The position numbers and the translations under genes are program-made. The notes under the pieces are model-generated. The model searched no databases and was not told the origin of the DNA. It worked only from the letters and a program-made list of their open reading frames with translations. Shown piece after piece: positions 9,592 through 19,700 of a DNA stretch of 45,396 nucleotides. Origin of the DNA: Bacteroidales bacterium (lineage in GTDB: Bacteria; Bacteroidota; Bacteroidia; Bacteroidales; UBA932); the NCBI GenBank assembly GCA_017544265.1, contig JAFYEM010000005.1, positions 1 through 45,396 of the forward strand. Reading direction: 5' to 3'. Every line of letters begins with the position of its first letter. Position 1 is the first letter of the stretch.

Positions 9592-10567
9592 GATAATTGA
9601 AAATCAGTATTATACGCTTTTTCAATACAGGAATGTCCAGACTGTCCGGGGTGTCCTGCGGCTTATTGTTGAGCATGGTAATCCCGGAAGTGAACATCAC
9701 CGAAGGGACCCCTGCATCCAAAAAGGGTGCCTGATCGGAAACCTTGCGGAAAAAGAGCTTGGTAAAGTCCTTGCTGCCGTAATAGTCAAAGCCCAGATCC
9801 AGCCTCACCCCGGAACGGTTCGCGCCAAGGAGCGCGTCCCGACGGCCTCCGCTCTCGTCAGAAAGCATCAGCAGATAGTCCTTCCGAAGTTTACTAATGG
9901 GCGAAAGGCTGCTTCCGACCTGGTCTATATTTATCAGCAGGTCTATATCTGCAAGGGAGATGGCCTTCCCGCTGGAGGGGTCCGTAAGGCTGCCGCTGCG
10001 CAGCTGGTCCAGAAGATGCTTAGCCCCGCCGAGATTGCGGTTTTTCGCATCCAGGGCCACCAGGATAAGGCCTTTCCCATAGACCTTGCCGAGACGGTTC
10101 ATGCGCGCTACCATATCGCCGACGGTCAGCATGGCGACTACGCCGGAGGCATTGCTGTCCGCGCCCGGATAGAAATTGCCGCCGAGGTGCCCGTGACCGT
10201 CATAATGGGCGGTTACGACAATATAATGGCCGACGTCGGAAAACCCGGGGATTATGCCCATCACGTTGTGGGCGGCATTCTCTCCGGCGCTGAACGTATG
10301 GAAATAACTGTTTCCCAGGGGTTTGACTCCTGCGGCTTCGAATTTTCGCGCCACCATGGAAGCGGCTCTGACCGAACCGGGACTTCCGGTCCTGCGGCCC
10401 TCGCAGAGGCTGTCGGAGAGGAATTCCACCTCGCGGAGAAGTTCCTTCTCGGTAACTATGTTTTCAGCATTTCTCGGACTGATTACATATCCCCTCGGAA
10501 GCGCCGAAAGCGTCCCCGCAGAGATCAGCAATACTGCCGCCAAAACTGCAACTCTCAAAAATTTCAT
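9575..10567 (-). CDS. M28-fold peptidase homologue with degraded active site
   Basis: A 330-residue secreted protein with an M28 aminopeptidase fold: signal peptide 1-22, then VTAHYDGHGH (H121, D123), PGADSNASG (D137) and NIDQVG (D215). The usual catalytic and zinc-binding Glu-Glu pair is replaced by Lys175-Asn176 in ALDAKNRNLGG. The final histidine region reads MLNNKPQDTPDSLD, with Asn where His is expected. It is probably not an active metallopeptidase, perhaps a binding protein. The start is the ATG at 10567; an upstream ATG (10582) would place the TACTTTTG promoter box inside the coding region. Confidence 0.82.
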   Translation of the reverse strand: MKFLRVAVLAAVLLISAGTLSALPRGYVISPRNAENIVTEKELLREVEFLSDSLCEGRRTGSPGSVRAASMVARKFEAAGVKPLGNSYFHTFSAGENAAHNVMGIIPGFSDVGHYIVVTAHYDGHGHLGGNFYPGADSNASGVVAMLTVGDMVARMNRLGKVYGKGLILVALDAKNRNLGGAKHLLDQLRSGSLTDPSSGKAISLADIDLLINIDQVGSSLSPISKLRKDYLLMLSDESGGRRDALLGANRSGVRLDLGFDYYGSKDFTKLFFRKVSDQAPFLDAGVPSVMFTSGITMLNNKPQDTPDSLDIPVLKKRIILIFNYLVKIL

Positions 10568-10571
10568 CCTG

Positions 10572-10579
10572 CAAAAGTA
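10572..10579 (-). promoter_or_regulatory. Promoter -7 box of the M28-like gene
   Basis: TACTTTTG on the minus strand, four bases before the chosen ATG. This implies a leaderless transcript. It lies back to back with the plus-strand box at 10602-10609. Confidence 0.55.
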
Positions 10580-10601
10580 CATAAAATCTCAATAATTTCT
10601 G

Positions 10602-10609
10602 TACATTTG
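10602..10609 (+). promoter_or_regulatory. Promoter -7 box of the phosphoesterase gene
   Basis: TACATTTG, a match to TAnnTTTG, 13 bases before the first in-frame ATG (10623) and 19 before the preferred ATG (10629). Confidence 0.6.
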
Positions 10610-10628
10610 TCAAAACACACAGATGTAT

Positions 10629-11684
10629 ATGAAGAAAATAATTCTTGCAGCTTTACTTCTTTTGGGGGTATCGGTACTGCTCAGCGCAAAGTCAGTCAAA
10701 AAAGAAAAGGCGGAGAAAGTTGAAACCGGGCCTGAGGTAGCCGCCCGGCTCCACTACAACGAGAACGGAACATTCAAGATTCTCCAGCTGACGGACACTC
10801 ATGTAATTGCCGGAGATCCCCGTTCTGAAAGGACAATGCAGAACGTGAACGCCGTCCTGGATGCAGAGAAGCCCGATTTCGTAATCCATACCGGCGATAT
10901 TGTCTATGGAAAACCCGCCAGGGAATCAGCCCTTATGCTTTTGCAGCTGCTGGTGGACCGGGGCATTCCCTTCGCAGTTGCGCTCGGTAACCACGACAGC
11001 GACTTCGACCTCTCACGGGAGGAAATCTACGAACTCGTCCGTTCCGTACCCGGCAATGTGAACACTCCCGCCAAAGAATCTCTCAGCGGATATTCAAACG
11101 ACATACTCACCCTCAGCGGAAAGAATGGGCTGGAAAGGGTATTTTACCTATTCGACAGCGGCAACCGGGACTATCTGAACGGGTATAAAAGCTGGGGTTA
11201 CGTCCATATAGACCAGATTCTGTGGTACCGCGACGCGGGAAATTATTTCAAGAGCCTGAACTCCGGGAATCCTGTGCCGTCTCTCGCATTCATGCATATT
11301 CCGCCCCAGGAATACCGCCAGGCCATTCACGACAACTCCAAGAACGTGCGCTACCTGAGCGGCAACTTCGGCGAGGAACCGGCCACGCCCACCTTCAACA
11401 GCGGCCTTGTCACGGTAATGCGCGAGCAGGGCGACATAGAGGCCATCACCACCGGACATGACCATAACAACGATTTCGTCATGCTCTGGAGAGGCCTCTT
11501 TTTAATCTATGGACGATACGGCGGATGCGACACTGTCTATAACGACCTCAAGCCAAGCGGCGCCCGCGTATTCGAATTCACCGAAGGACAGGCCGGATTC
11601 CGCACATGGATACGGCTCGCTGACGGGCGCATCGAGCAGGACTTCGTCCTCACTCCCGGTATGAAAACCCTTTCAGGTCAGTAA
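10629..11684 (+). CDS. Secreted calcineurin-like metallophosphoesterase
   Basis: A 351-residue protein with a signal peptide (MKKIILAALLLLGVSVLLSA) and a full set of metal-binding motifs in order: QLTDTH, HTGDIVYG, LGNHDSD, FMHIPP and TGHDHNND. These define a two-metal calcineurin-type phosphoesterase of the purple acid phosphatase-like group (Dcr2/YkuE-like). It is exported, so the substrate is probably an extracytoplasmic phosphoester. A second ATG at 10623 would add two residues. It converges on the M6 protease gene with two bases between the stops and no visible terminator. Confidence 0.9.
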   Translation: MKKIILAALLLLGVSVLLSAKSVKKEKAEKVETGPEVAARLHYNENGTFKILQLTDTHVIAGDPRSERTMQNVNAVLDAEKPDFVIHTGDIVYGKPARESALMLLQLLVDRGIPFAVALGNHDSDFDLSREEIYELVRSVPGNVNTPAKESLSGYSNDILTLSGKNGLERVFYLFDSGNRDYLNGYKSWGYVHIDQILWYRDAGNYFKSLNSGNPVPSLAFMHIPPQEYRQAIHDNSKNVRYLSGNFGEEPATPTFNSGLVTVMREQGDIEAITTGHDHNNDFVMLWRGLFLIYGRYGGCDTVYNDLKPSGARVFEFTEGQAGFRTWIRLADGRIEQDFVLTPGMKTLSGQ

Positions 11685-11686
11685 AA

Positions 11687-13543
11687 TTACTGAGCCGTAA
11701 CGATAAGCTCGAGGATCTTGGTTCCGCCGCCGGCAAGGGTGAGTTCCGCTTCAATCAAGTGCTCCCCGGCGCTGAGCCGGACCGAGGGTCCCTGGAAGGG
11801 CGAAATCGTTATGACTCCCCCGATAGGCTCATCATCCAAATACCACTGAACCGAACTCACCGGCTGCGCCTGACTCAGTTCGAGTTCCGGAGTGAAATTA
11901 CTCCCGGCGTTGTAAATCCCGTTGCCCGGATTGGCGATAACGTTATAGTTCAGCACAGTGGAAGGCACTGTAGCATAGAGCGTTACCTGATTGTTGGAGT
12001 ACGAGATGTTTGATAGCTGGATTTCAGAATCCACCCCGTTCCAGCTCCTGGCAGTGTAGGAATTCACCCTGCTATTGCCCGAACCCGAAGGAAACGGAAT
12101 CTTCACATCGTTAGAGTCGTCGTAGTAATATCGCTGGTACTGGGAATAATACGTGTAACCGAACATCAGATTCGACTGGTCTGCTGAAGGAACTATGTAG
12201 CAGCAGGGATGGGAACCATTCTCGTTGATAGAATTGTATTGCTCCCAGTTACTCCAGAGGGACGAGGCTTGCTTGCTGATGGTATTGCCGTCATTATCCA
12301 GTACGGAAACACTTCTGGACGATTTGTCCACATGGGTGACAATCAGGCCGTTGGCGGGAAGCCCTGCATCCCAGCCATTGGAGCCACGGCACTCATAGAC
12401 GAAATACTCCCCGTCCTTGTCGGTAGGCGTCTTGTACGCGATATTGTTGCTGACGCTGGGGATGGTGTAGTTTCCGCTCGAGGAGAACTCCCTGAAAGCG
12501 TCAGCTTCATTGATCCAGCCAAGCAAGATGCGCTCCTCTACCGTAAAGTAAGGCGGAGTCCTGCCGTCATTGTTGTAAGAGCCGCTGTCCATTGTCGAGA
12601 AAGAGAACATTGCGGCACTCAAGCCGTTTTCCGCATAATCCACATCGTAAAAATCCGGAAGTCCCATAGCGTGGCCGAACTCGTGGCAGGCCGTACCAAT
12701 GCCGCACATTGTTCCAGCCCTGTCGCCATTGCCGATAAGTTCATTGGTGCAGGCGTATTTGTCAATTTTCTTGCCATCAAGCGTAGTGCTGATTCCTCGG
12801 GCAGACAGTTCCCATTGATGTGGCCATATCGAGTCTTCGTCGTCACTGTCAGCTTCGCCGTAGCCGGCGTAGTACATAAATACAAGGTCAACCTCGCCGT
12901 CAGAATCATTGTCAAACTGAGCGAAATTCACGCTTGAATTAAGGGCGTCGCAAGCATCCCTGACAGCATATCCGGGTTTCTTGTCATTACCATTGCTGTC
13001 ATTCCCTCCATAATAGGCCTTATTGTTGTTGAGGGTAACAGGCCCATAGACATCGAAGATAGGTTCAAATTTGCCGCCGGAATTATCATAATAGAAATCC
13101 CTGGCCGAGCCGGTGCCGCCGTTGACGGAGTAGCCATTCTGGTTAAGGAGATTGCTGAAATCGCTTTGAGCCGTTGAACTCTGGAACGACAAGTCAGAGA
13201 ACTGCACGAGAATAACGAGGAAATGCTTCTGCCCCGAAGCTATTCCGGTCTTGGCCGGAGAGCGGCGGGCGCGGTTCACCGCCTGACGGCGGATTGCAGC
13301 CGCGGCGCGACGAGCGTTCAGTTTGGATGCGGACACCGGACGATAGAAGCCATCCGCATCCTTCTCAACGATCTGTCCCGAAGAGTCACTTACCCAGTGG
13401 AAGAACTCATCTCCGTGTTTCTGAATCATAATGACGCTGCCGTCAGGCTGTGTGGCACGGATAAATCCATGCCTGGCCGGAACGGCTTGGGCAAGAGAAA
13501 AGCAGCAAAGGGCTGCGAGAATCGTTACAATTATCTTTTTCAT
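11687..13543 (-). CDS. Secreted M6-family zinc metalloprotease
   Basis: A 618-residue protein of the immune-inhibitor-A (M6) group. Signal peptide 1-20 and a pro-region rich in Arg/Ala (about 75-95) precede the catalytic domain. The zinc motif HEFGHAMGLPDFYD places HEFGH at 287-291. FDNDSDGEVDLVFMYYAG (210-227) is the usual Asp-rich, probably calcium-binding loop ahead of it. The C-terminal 110 residues form a beta-sandwich, probably a binding or sorting domain. It starts six bases after the upstream lipoprotein gene, so it is the last cistron of the secreted cluster. Likely substrate: extracellular protein. Confidence 0.93.
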   Translation of the reverse strand: MKKIIVTILAALCCFSLAQAVPARHGFIRATQPDGSVIMIQKHGDEFFHWVSDSSGQIVEKDADGFYRPVSASKLNARRAAAAIRRQAVNRARRSPAKTGIASGQKHFLVILVQFSDLSFQSSTAQSDFSNLLNQNGYSVNGGTGSARDFYYDNSGGKFEPIFDVYGPVTLNNNKAYYGGNDSNGNDKKPGYAVRDACDALNSSVNFAQFDNDSDGEVDLVFMYYAGYGEADSDDEDSIWPHQWELSARGISTTLDGKKIDKYACTNELIGNGDRAGTMCGIGTACHEFGHAMGLPDFYDVDYAENGLSAAMFSFSTMDSGSYNNDGRTPPYFTVEERILLGWINEADAFREFSSSGNYTIPSVSNNIAYKTPTDKDGEYFVYECRGSNGWDAGLPANGLIVTHVDKSSRSVSVLDNDGNTISKQASSLWSNWEQYNSINENGSHPCCYIVPSADQSNLMFGYTYYSQYQRYYYDDSNDVKIPFPSGSGNSRVNSYTARSWNGVDSEIQLSNISYSNNQVTLYATVPSTVLNYNVIANPGNGIYNAGSNFTPELELSQAQPVSSVQWYLDDEPIGGVITISPFQGPSVRLSAGEHLIEAELTLAGGGTKILELIVTAQ

Positions 13544-13549
13544 AGCCCT

Positions 13550-15226
13550 TTACTTTTTAATGATAACTCCGTGTGTGCCATCGCTGAGCCAGACCTTCGG
13601 GCCGTCTTCCTTTATGATTTTCATGGTATAGTTCTCCGACAGGACATTGGTTGAGCCGCGGCGCCAGTTGATGGTAATGGAAATATTGCCGTCGCCTTTT
13701 AAATAGCCTTTCTTATAGCCGGTGATTTCAAGCTCCTCCACCTCGGAAGGATCAATCAGGGTATAAGTCTGGAAACCATACTCGTCGTATGAGCGCGTCA
13801 CCTGGTCCGTCCCGGGGTTATATTCCCATTCGAGACCGCTTCCAAGATAGCAGCCATAGACAGTCTCTTGAAGAAGCGGATCTTCTGCTGATGAGCCGCT
13901 GCCGCCATCGTGCCGAGTAATGATGACATTGTCAATAAATGCCCTCTTTGTACTCGTTCCGATTTTAACGGTAGAGGTACTTGTTGCAGCGTCAAAATCC
14001 AGCGAATAAGCTGTGTCCGTAGTAGTCGGTGTGATCTCTTTGGTAACATCTCCCACAGTTACTTGTACATTTCCGTTATCGGTACCATATTTAAGTACAT
14101 TGAGCGTTACAGTAAAACTGTTCGAAAGATCCAGTGACTTGGAAGTGATATAGCCACTGGCGGAGGAGGAACCTAATTTTACGCCGCCGTACCGACTCGT
14201 ATAGGCTTTTGAAGTAGAACCGCTGAAATTCGAGAACTTAGATGAGCTGAATTCCGAAGAAGAATCGCTTGTAGTGTTATTATCAAATTCTTCGCTCAAT
14301 ACTACAACATCGCCGCCGCTGCCGCCGCTGCCGGCCGCCGTGAAATCCGTATCGACGGACATATCCACAGAAAAGACGGCCACTACACCGGGCTGGAGCT
14401 GATAATTATCTCCGTCAAACAAGATGAACTTAGAATAGGTCCCGGCATCGGTAATGAGCGATACTTCCCACACCTGGTCGGACATATCCACTGGGGCGCA
14501 GCCGAACCAGATATTTTCAGCGTGATTGGTGTTGATGGTCAGCGTGGACGACGCGCCATAGTCGATGAGCTCGTGGCTTACGCATTTCCAGTACCAGTCG
14601 CCGACAAAAGGCTCGGTGGCAGTTATTTCCAACGCCCTGACAGTCTGTCCGCTGAGATCGAGTCCGGTAATGGAGACGCAGCAATAGGCGGTCAGGTGGT
14701 CGAAATAAAGGTCCACGTCGCTCGCATCGACCTGACTGCTATATGCAGTACTGCTGGCGGCTATTATCAGGGCTCTCTCGTCCGGAGATCCGGCCGAAGG
14801 AGTCTGCTCCGAAGGGATGCTCACCTTCCACGCCTCGCGGCTTGGGCTGAGTGCCTTCGCCACGGAGGACGGCGACACGGAATAATAGGTGTAAGGCGCG
14901 CTGAATCCGCTGAAATCTATGGTCGCGCTGAAAGTAGCACTGCGGAAATCCTCTGAAGTAGTGACCGCCGCCGCCGTCGCGCTGCCATAGTTAAGCGAAA
15001 GCTTCACCTCGCTGTCGTTGCTGGTCCATAGGGTCGGCCAGGTTTCGCCGTCCTTCTGGCCGAACTGAGCCTTGGTCTGAGATCCCGTTGCCCGGAAAGT
15101 AACCGTCCGGACAGTGGAGGACTCCTCCTGCTGCGCAGCAGGCTCCACCACCTCTCGGGAACACGCAAGGGCGGCAGCTCCTGCGAGCGCCGCCCCTGCG
15201 AAAAATCTAAATATCTTCTTTGTCAT
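13550..15226 (-). CDS. Modular fimbrillin-like lipoprotein
   Basis: A 558-residue lipoprotein with lipobox AALAC and Cys22. About 40-290 resembles the fimbrillin N-terminal domain (SKFILFDGDNYQLQPGVVAVFSVDMSVD). A GSGGSGG linker near 300 leads to a galactose-binding-like beta-sandwich rich in Ser/Thr (GGVKLGSSSASGYITSKSLD), then a C-terminal beta domain (KVWLSDGTHGVIIKK). It starts on the stop of the nuclease gene (TAATG) and ends six bases before the M6 protease gene. A surface-exposed adhesive or substrate-binding role is inferred from the fold only. Confidence 0.78.
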   Translation of the reverse strand: MTKKIFRFFAGAALAGAAALACSREVVEPAAQQEESSTVRTVTFRATGSQTKAQFGQKDGETWPTLWTSNDSEVKLSLNYGSATAAAVTTSEDFRSATFSATIDFSGFSAPYTYYSVSPSSVAKALSPSREAWKVSIPSEQTPSAGSPDERALIIAASSTAYSSQVDASDVDLYFDHLTAYCCVSITGLDLSGQTVRALEITATEPFVGDWYWKCVSHELIDYGASSTLTINTNHAENIWFGCAPVDMSDQVWEVSLITDAGTYSKFILFDGDNYQLQPGVVAVFSVDMSVDTDFTAAGSGGSGGDVVVLSEEFDNNTTSDSSSEFSSSKFSNFSGSTSKAYTSRYGGVKLGSSSASGYITSKSLDLSNSFTVTLNVLKYGTDNGNVQVTVGDVTKEITPTTTDTAYSLDFDAATSTSTVKIGTSTKRAFIDNVIITRHDGGSGSSAEDPLLQETVYGCYLGSGLEWEYNPGTDQVTRSYDEYGFQTYTLIDPSEVEELEITGYKKGYLKGDGNISITINWRRGSTNVLSENYTMKIIKEDGPKVWLSDGTHGVIIKK

Positions 15227-16746
15227 TAGAAACTACCCCAATTATTGCCACTTACCGAGTTAATGTTGGAATACGACTGGAATGAAGACCAACTCGTATT
15301 GCTCTCCGCCGTCTCCTCGATGCTGTCCGGCAAGTTGTGGAACAAATTCAATCCCGTCCAGGTCTCAATCTGGTTCACGCTTACTACATAGTTGGCGTAT
15401 GCACTGTCCGAGTACTCCTTATGTTCGAAGAAGAAACCGATTGTGGATGCCGCAGTAACGTTTCCATTACCATCACGCTTTACCTTCAGAAGGGCCTTCC
15501 AATAATAATTAGGAATGGGCAGACTTGCAGGATTCGCGCTGGACGACGCGCCAGTCAGGTAATTGATAGTCTCGCTGCCTCCGACCTTGCGGTAAAGCGG
15601 TCCGGTGACGACATACACGGTATCTACGGAACTTGTCAGATTACGTACAGCGCCCTCTAGGGAACTCCAGATGCTTCCATTGAATTTATTCTGAAGCTGA
15701 GGAGTCTGGTTTGTCGAGTAGTAAGTCTGAAGGTTCATTGTGTCATCGCTCTTTCGGCTTGCGTTCGGAATCTGATGACCCCGGGCGTACTGGGACGCGC
15801 CGTACATCGTGCCGTAAGCGTTGCTGACAATATTGATCTGCTTATTGTTCGCAATATTCGGATTATAGCGCCAGCTCGAAGTACCTCCGCTGCCGCTGGT
15901 ATGCGCTGCGGTCAGAGGATAGGCGACCCACATTGACGCATAGTAGTTATAGTTGTAACTGTAACTATAGTTCCTGTTCGTCCCTGCGGTGCTTCCGCTG
16001 CCATAGAACTTACCAACAAAGTCCTCGTTCCCTGTCACCTCCGGAAGTTCCAGCCAGCCTCCTGTAGTAGGAGTAGTCTGCTGGGCAGCGGTAGTGAAGG
16101 TCAGGGTATTCGAAGCCCAGCAGTCCACATACTGATTCTGCGCCTCATCCCACTCTGTCACGTATGCCTGGAAGCTGTAGGTAGTGCTCGGTTCCAGAGA
16201 GCTTATCACCATAGAGAAGTTCCCGGAAGTCCCGGTCGTACTGCCAAGGCCGGAAGGTGTAATCCAACTGCCGTTTCCCTTCTTGTAGCGGAAACCACGG
16301 TCGTATATCGTGCCGGTAGCGCCGCTGAAAGAGGCATTCAAGGTCGCCTGGCTGGAGGAGACACCGCTTGCAGCATTTGTCGTTACCGTCGCTGTAGCTA
16401 CAGCTTTGGTGGTGAAGGAGTACTCCGTGCCGTAGAAGGTCTCACTATTAGAAGCATAATCACCCGTACCGCTTACGGTTACATAGGCCTTATAATAATA
16501 AGGAGTGTTTGCAGTAAGACCTGAAAGGCTAGCGCTGAAACTACCGTTGCTATTGGTCGCTGGTAAAGTCTCAGTAAGGTTTCCGGAGGAGGTTCCCCAT
16601 TTGAAACCTACCGCCGTCGGCGTCGCACTCGCTCCGGAGTAGGAGCCCGACAGGGTTGCCCCTGTCGAACTCAAACCCGAAACCGAGTTACTCGTCGTTA
16701 CTGAAGCTGTGGGCTCTTCACCCCCGGCGCCGCCGCCGGATCCGCT
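15226..16746 (-). CDS. Secreted DNA/RNA non-specific endonuclease module, no signal peptide of its own
   Basis: The open frame begins directly after the TGA of the upstream gene, in the same frame. Before any possible start it codes a Ser/Gly linker (SGSGGGAGGEEP). The first start-like codon is TTG at 16674, giving 482 residues without a signal peptide. Counting from that TTG, there are two fibronectin III-like domains (about 1-90 and 95-197), then a complete NUC1-type nuclease: QYARGHQIP with RGH at 298-300, TNQTPQLQNKFNGSIWSSLE (metal-binding Asn), VVTGPLY, and near the end IETWTGLNLFHNLPD. The catalytic residues look intact. The frame continuity suggests a nuclease part of a longer lipoprotein separated by one nonsense codon. 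Confidence 0.85.
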   Translation of the reverse strand, partial: SGSGGGAGGEEPTASVTTSNSVSGLSSTGATLSGSYSGASATPTAVGFKWGTSSGNLTETLPATNSNGSFSASLSGLTANTPYYYKAYVTVSGTGDYASNSETFYGTEYSFTTKAVATATVTTNAASGVSSSQATLNASFSGATGTIYDRGFRYKKGNGSWITPSGLGSTTGTSGNFSMVISSLEPSTTYSFQAYVTEWDEAQNQYVDCWASNTLTFTTAAQQTTPTTGGWLELPEVTGNEDFVGKFYGSGSTAGTNRNYSYSYNYNYYASMWVAYPLTAAHTSGSGGTSSWRYNPNIANNKQINIVSNAYGTMYGASQYARGHQIPNASRKSDDTMNLQTYYSTNQTPQLQNKFNGSIWSSLEGAVRNLTSSVDTVYVVTGPLYRKVGGSETINYLTGASSSANPASLPIPNYYWKALLKVKRDGNGNVTAASTIGFFFEHKEYSDSAYANYVVSVNQIETWTGLNLFHNLPDSIEETAESNTSWSSFQSYSNINSVSGNNWGSF

Positions 16747-19700
16747 TCAATTGGAAGGAGTATAGGTAATTCTAAACTCTACCTGAGAATTATTCGCATT
16801 AGTTACCTGATACCAGAAACTGTTTGCATTACTTGGCAATGAACTAGAGCAATCGTAAACATGATCAAGAGTTGACAATGTTTCCGTATAGGTATTAGCA
16901 GCATTTGCGTTGTACGAAGAAATCGCTGAACTGCTAAAATTAACGCCTACACTAACCTTGGCAGATGCACCTTTGTTTGCATAAATCTCAAACTTTGTTA
17001 TAATGCCAGGGACAGTTGCATGAATATTCTTGCCATTCTTGCCAATTAAAATAGCAGATGAAGTGAATTTATTGTCTCCCGACGATGATTGTGATTTAGC
17101 ACCGTCAGAGAATGTTACGCTTACTCCATCATATGTTTTTGTAGTCGTTCCGGTTGTTGCTGTAGATGTCAGTTGGGATCCATCAATAATTAAAACAACC
17201 GGTTCTGGATTGCTACCACCACTCCCTGCCAATTGAGAGATGGAAATCGTAATCGAATTACCACCTGAAACAGCAAGGGTAACACTACCGGAACGGGCAG
17301 AGCCAGTGTTGGCTGCGACACTATATGTAAGTGTACCACCACTAACGCTTGCGGAAGTAACAATTGTGCCGTCAGGGGTAACAGTTACGTCGGAGTCCGA
17401 AGCGTTGGTAAGAGAGTAAACTCCCGATTCCGAAGCGTTGGTTACGCCATCGGCCGAAACCCCAGTTATGCTTGACTTCAGAGCGGTGATAGACTTGGCA
17501 TTAGGATCAACGTATTCCTCAATGCTCGTAACAAGGATATCGAAATTCGAATGTGATGTGCTATATGCATAGACATAGCCATAAATCTCGACATCCTTTC
17601 CATCGGTGGCGTTTTCGGCTGCAGAGAGGTAGAGTGCTGTATTACCTGTTGTGGTAATGTTCCTTCCGCTCTGAGAACCAATAGCGTGCACATAGACAGC
17701 TGTTGAAGGATTAGCAAATGCACTCTGAATGGCAGATGCCTGGCTGTCAATCTCAACTGCAGTACCGTGATTTACAGTTGCGGTTCCGCTGCCAGAGAAT
17801 GTAGGAGCATTAAACTCATACACATCATTGTATACTGTGGTAGATCCGCTCACTGTACGCACATCACCGGCAGAAAGGCCATGACTGCTCTTATATGCAT
17901 ACATCTTACCGGTTGCATCGCCAATAATCAGAGCACTGCCCTTGACAGCGTAGACAAGGACATCAGGAACTTCATATGTGCCAGCACCACCTGCGAGGAC
18001 GTCGGCTATCGTAGTGACGGGGATCAGAGCAAATGTTGCGCTAACCGTTACAGGACTTGCCGGCATGGTGAATTTATTGTTGGTAACAGTCACTTCGTTA
18101 TCAGAACCATCGACAACGCTGAGCTGATCAAGAGCATAATCGCTATCAGGAGTAACATTCAGGCTGATCTCCTCTCCTTCAGCAGCATAAGGAATGGCAG
18201 TGACTGTTCCATTGGTGGTAGAGTTGACATTGATAGCATAATAAGTCTCTTCTGCCACTTCACTGTCATCATAGCTGGACTTCGTTGCAAATGCTTTGAT
18301 TGTCTTCTGCTGAGAACCGGAAATAGATACTGATGAAAGATATGCCGTGGATGATGTGCTGGGAGTCGAACCATCAAGGGTATAGTAGATTGCCGCGCCA
18401 TCAGTAGAACAGGCAATGGAAACATCGCTGCCGGAAATGCTTATCGTCGGAGTCGCGACTTTAGGGGTAGCAGGCGTACCAGCTTCTGCATTTACTCCCC
18501 AAACCACGAAGCGTTTCGCGATGGATGAAGTGAACGTAATATCAGTATCGGCCGAAATGTCGGAAAGTTCAAGGACAAAATAGAAGTCTTCAGGGTTACC
18601 AGCAAGAGCGAAAGGACTATTGCCGGAAATACCTGAATCAGCTGTAAGAGCAATTGAATCAGGAGAAACAGTTGCTCCGCTTATATTAAGCGAGAGACCC
18701 TTGACACCGTTCCAGGCTGCTGCGTGCAGGTGGAGTTTGGTGGTTCCTGCAGGAACAGTAACGCTCATACTTCCACCCTTGCTACTGGTGCCAACCTTGA
18801 TAGCATCTTCACTATTGACAGTTGCAGAAGAACCATTTGTTCCGGCAGTAAGCGTCACATTGCTGGTTTCAATCACAGAATAATCGGTGACGCCAGTAAT
18901 CGTGTACTGAGCAGTAGCGACCTCAGAGTTAGCCATACCTTCCTTCACTGCGATAGCCTTGATGGTAGTCGTAGCAGTAATGGTGACGCTGTTACCCTGG
19001 GTGCTGGAAGTGGTGGGAACGGAGCCATCGGTGGTGTAGTAAATCGTAGCACCGCTGGTGGCGCAAGAGATGGAGACTTCAGTTCCGGAAGCGACTTCGC
19101 CTGCAGCAGGGCTGAAAGTAGGAATAGCAACCTGCTCCATAGCTGTAGCAGGAACAAGGACGATTGCGTTGTAGCCTGAACCAGTGTAGAATGCGAAATA
19201 AGCATTGCTTGTATTCCTGGCAAGGATGCGGGTAGCATCAGCAGCCACATAAATCTTATATGTACCATCGCCGTTGTCATCAATACCCATCAGGCACTTG
19301 GTGGCATCGTATGAGTTCTCGTCAACAAGGTCTGCAGAGTTACCAGATGTCCAGCCAATAAAGTTGCTGCCATTCTTGATAGTATAACCACTGCCGCTTG
19401 TTGCGATTGTCCAAACCAGAGATGCGTCACCAGAATAACTTGAGGTGCTACCAGAGTAATCAACAGAAGCGATACGGGTCCCGGATGCTTCACCCTTAAG
19501 GGCATAATAATTACCGCTATTCTGGGCAAGAATGACATAGTCACCATCAAGAGAAGTAACATCCTCAGGAGAAATGCCGGACATGTTGACACCGGTGTTG
19601 TTCAGCCAGCCTTCCTGGAACTTGATGCTCCTGCCGACAGGAACGGTGATTTCCTTGGTGTAGCTCTTGTTGTCGGTAGTGTAAGCAACGACAGTGAGTT

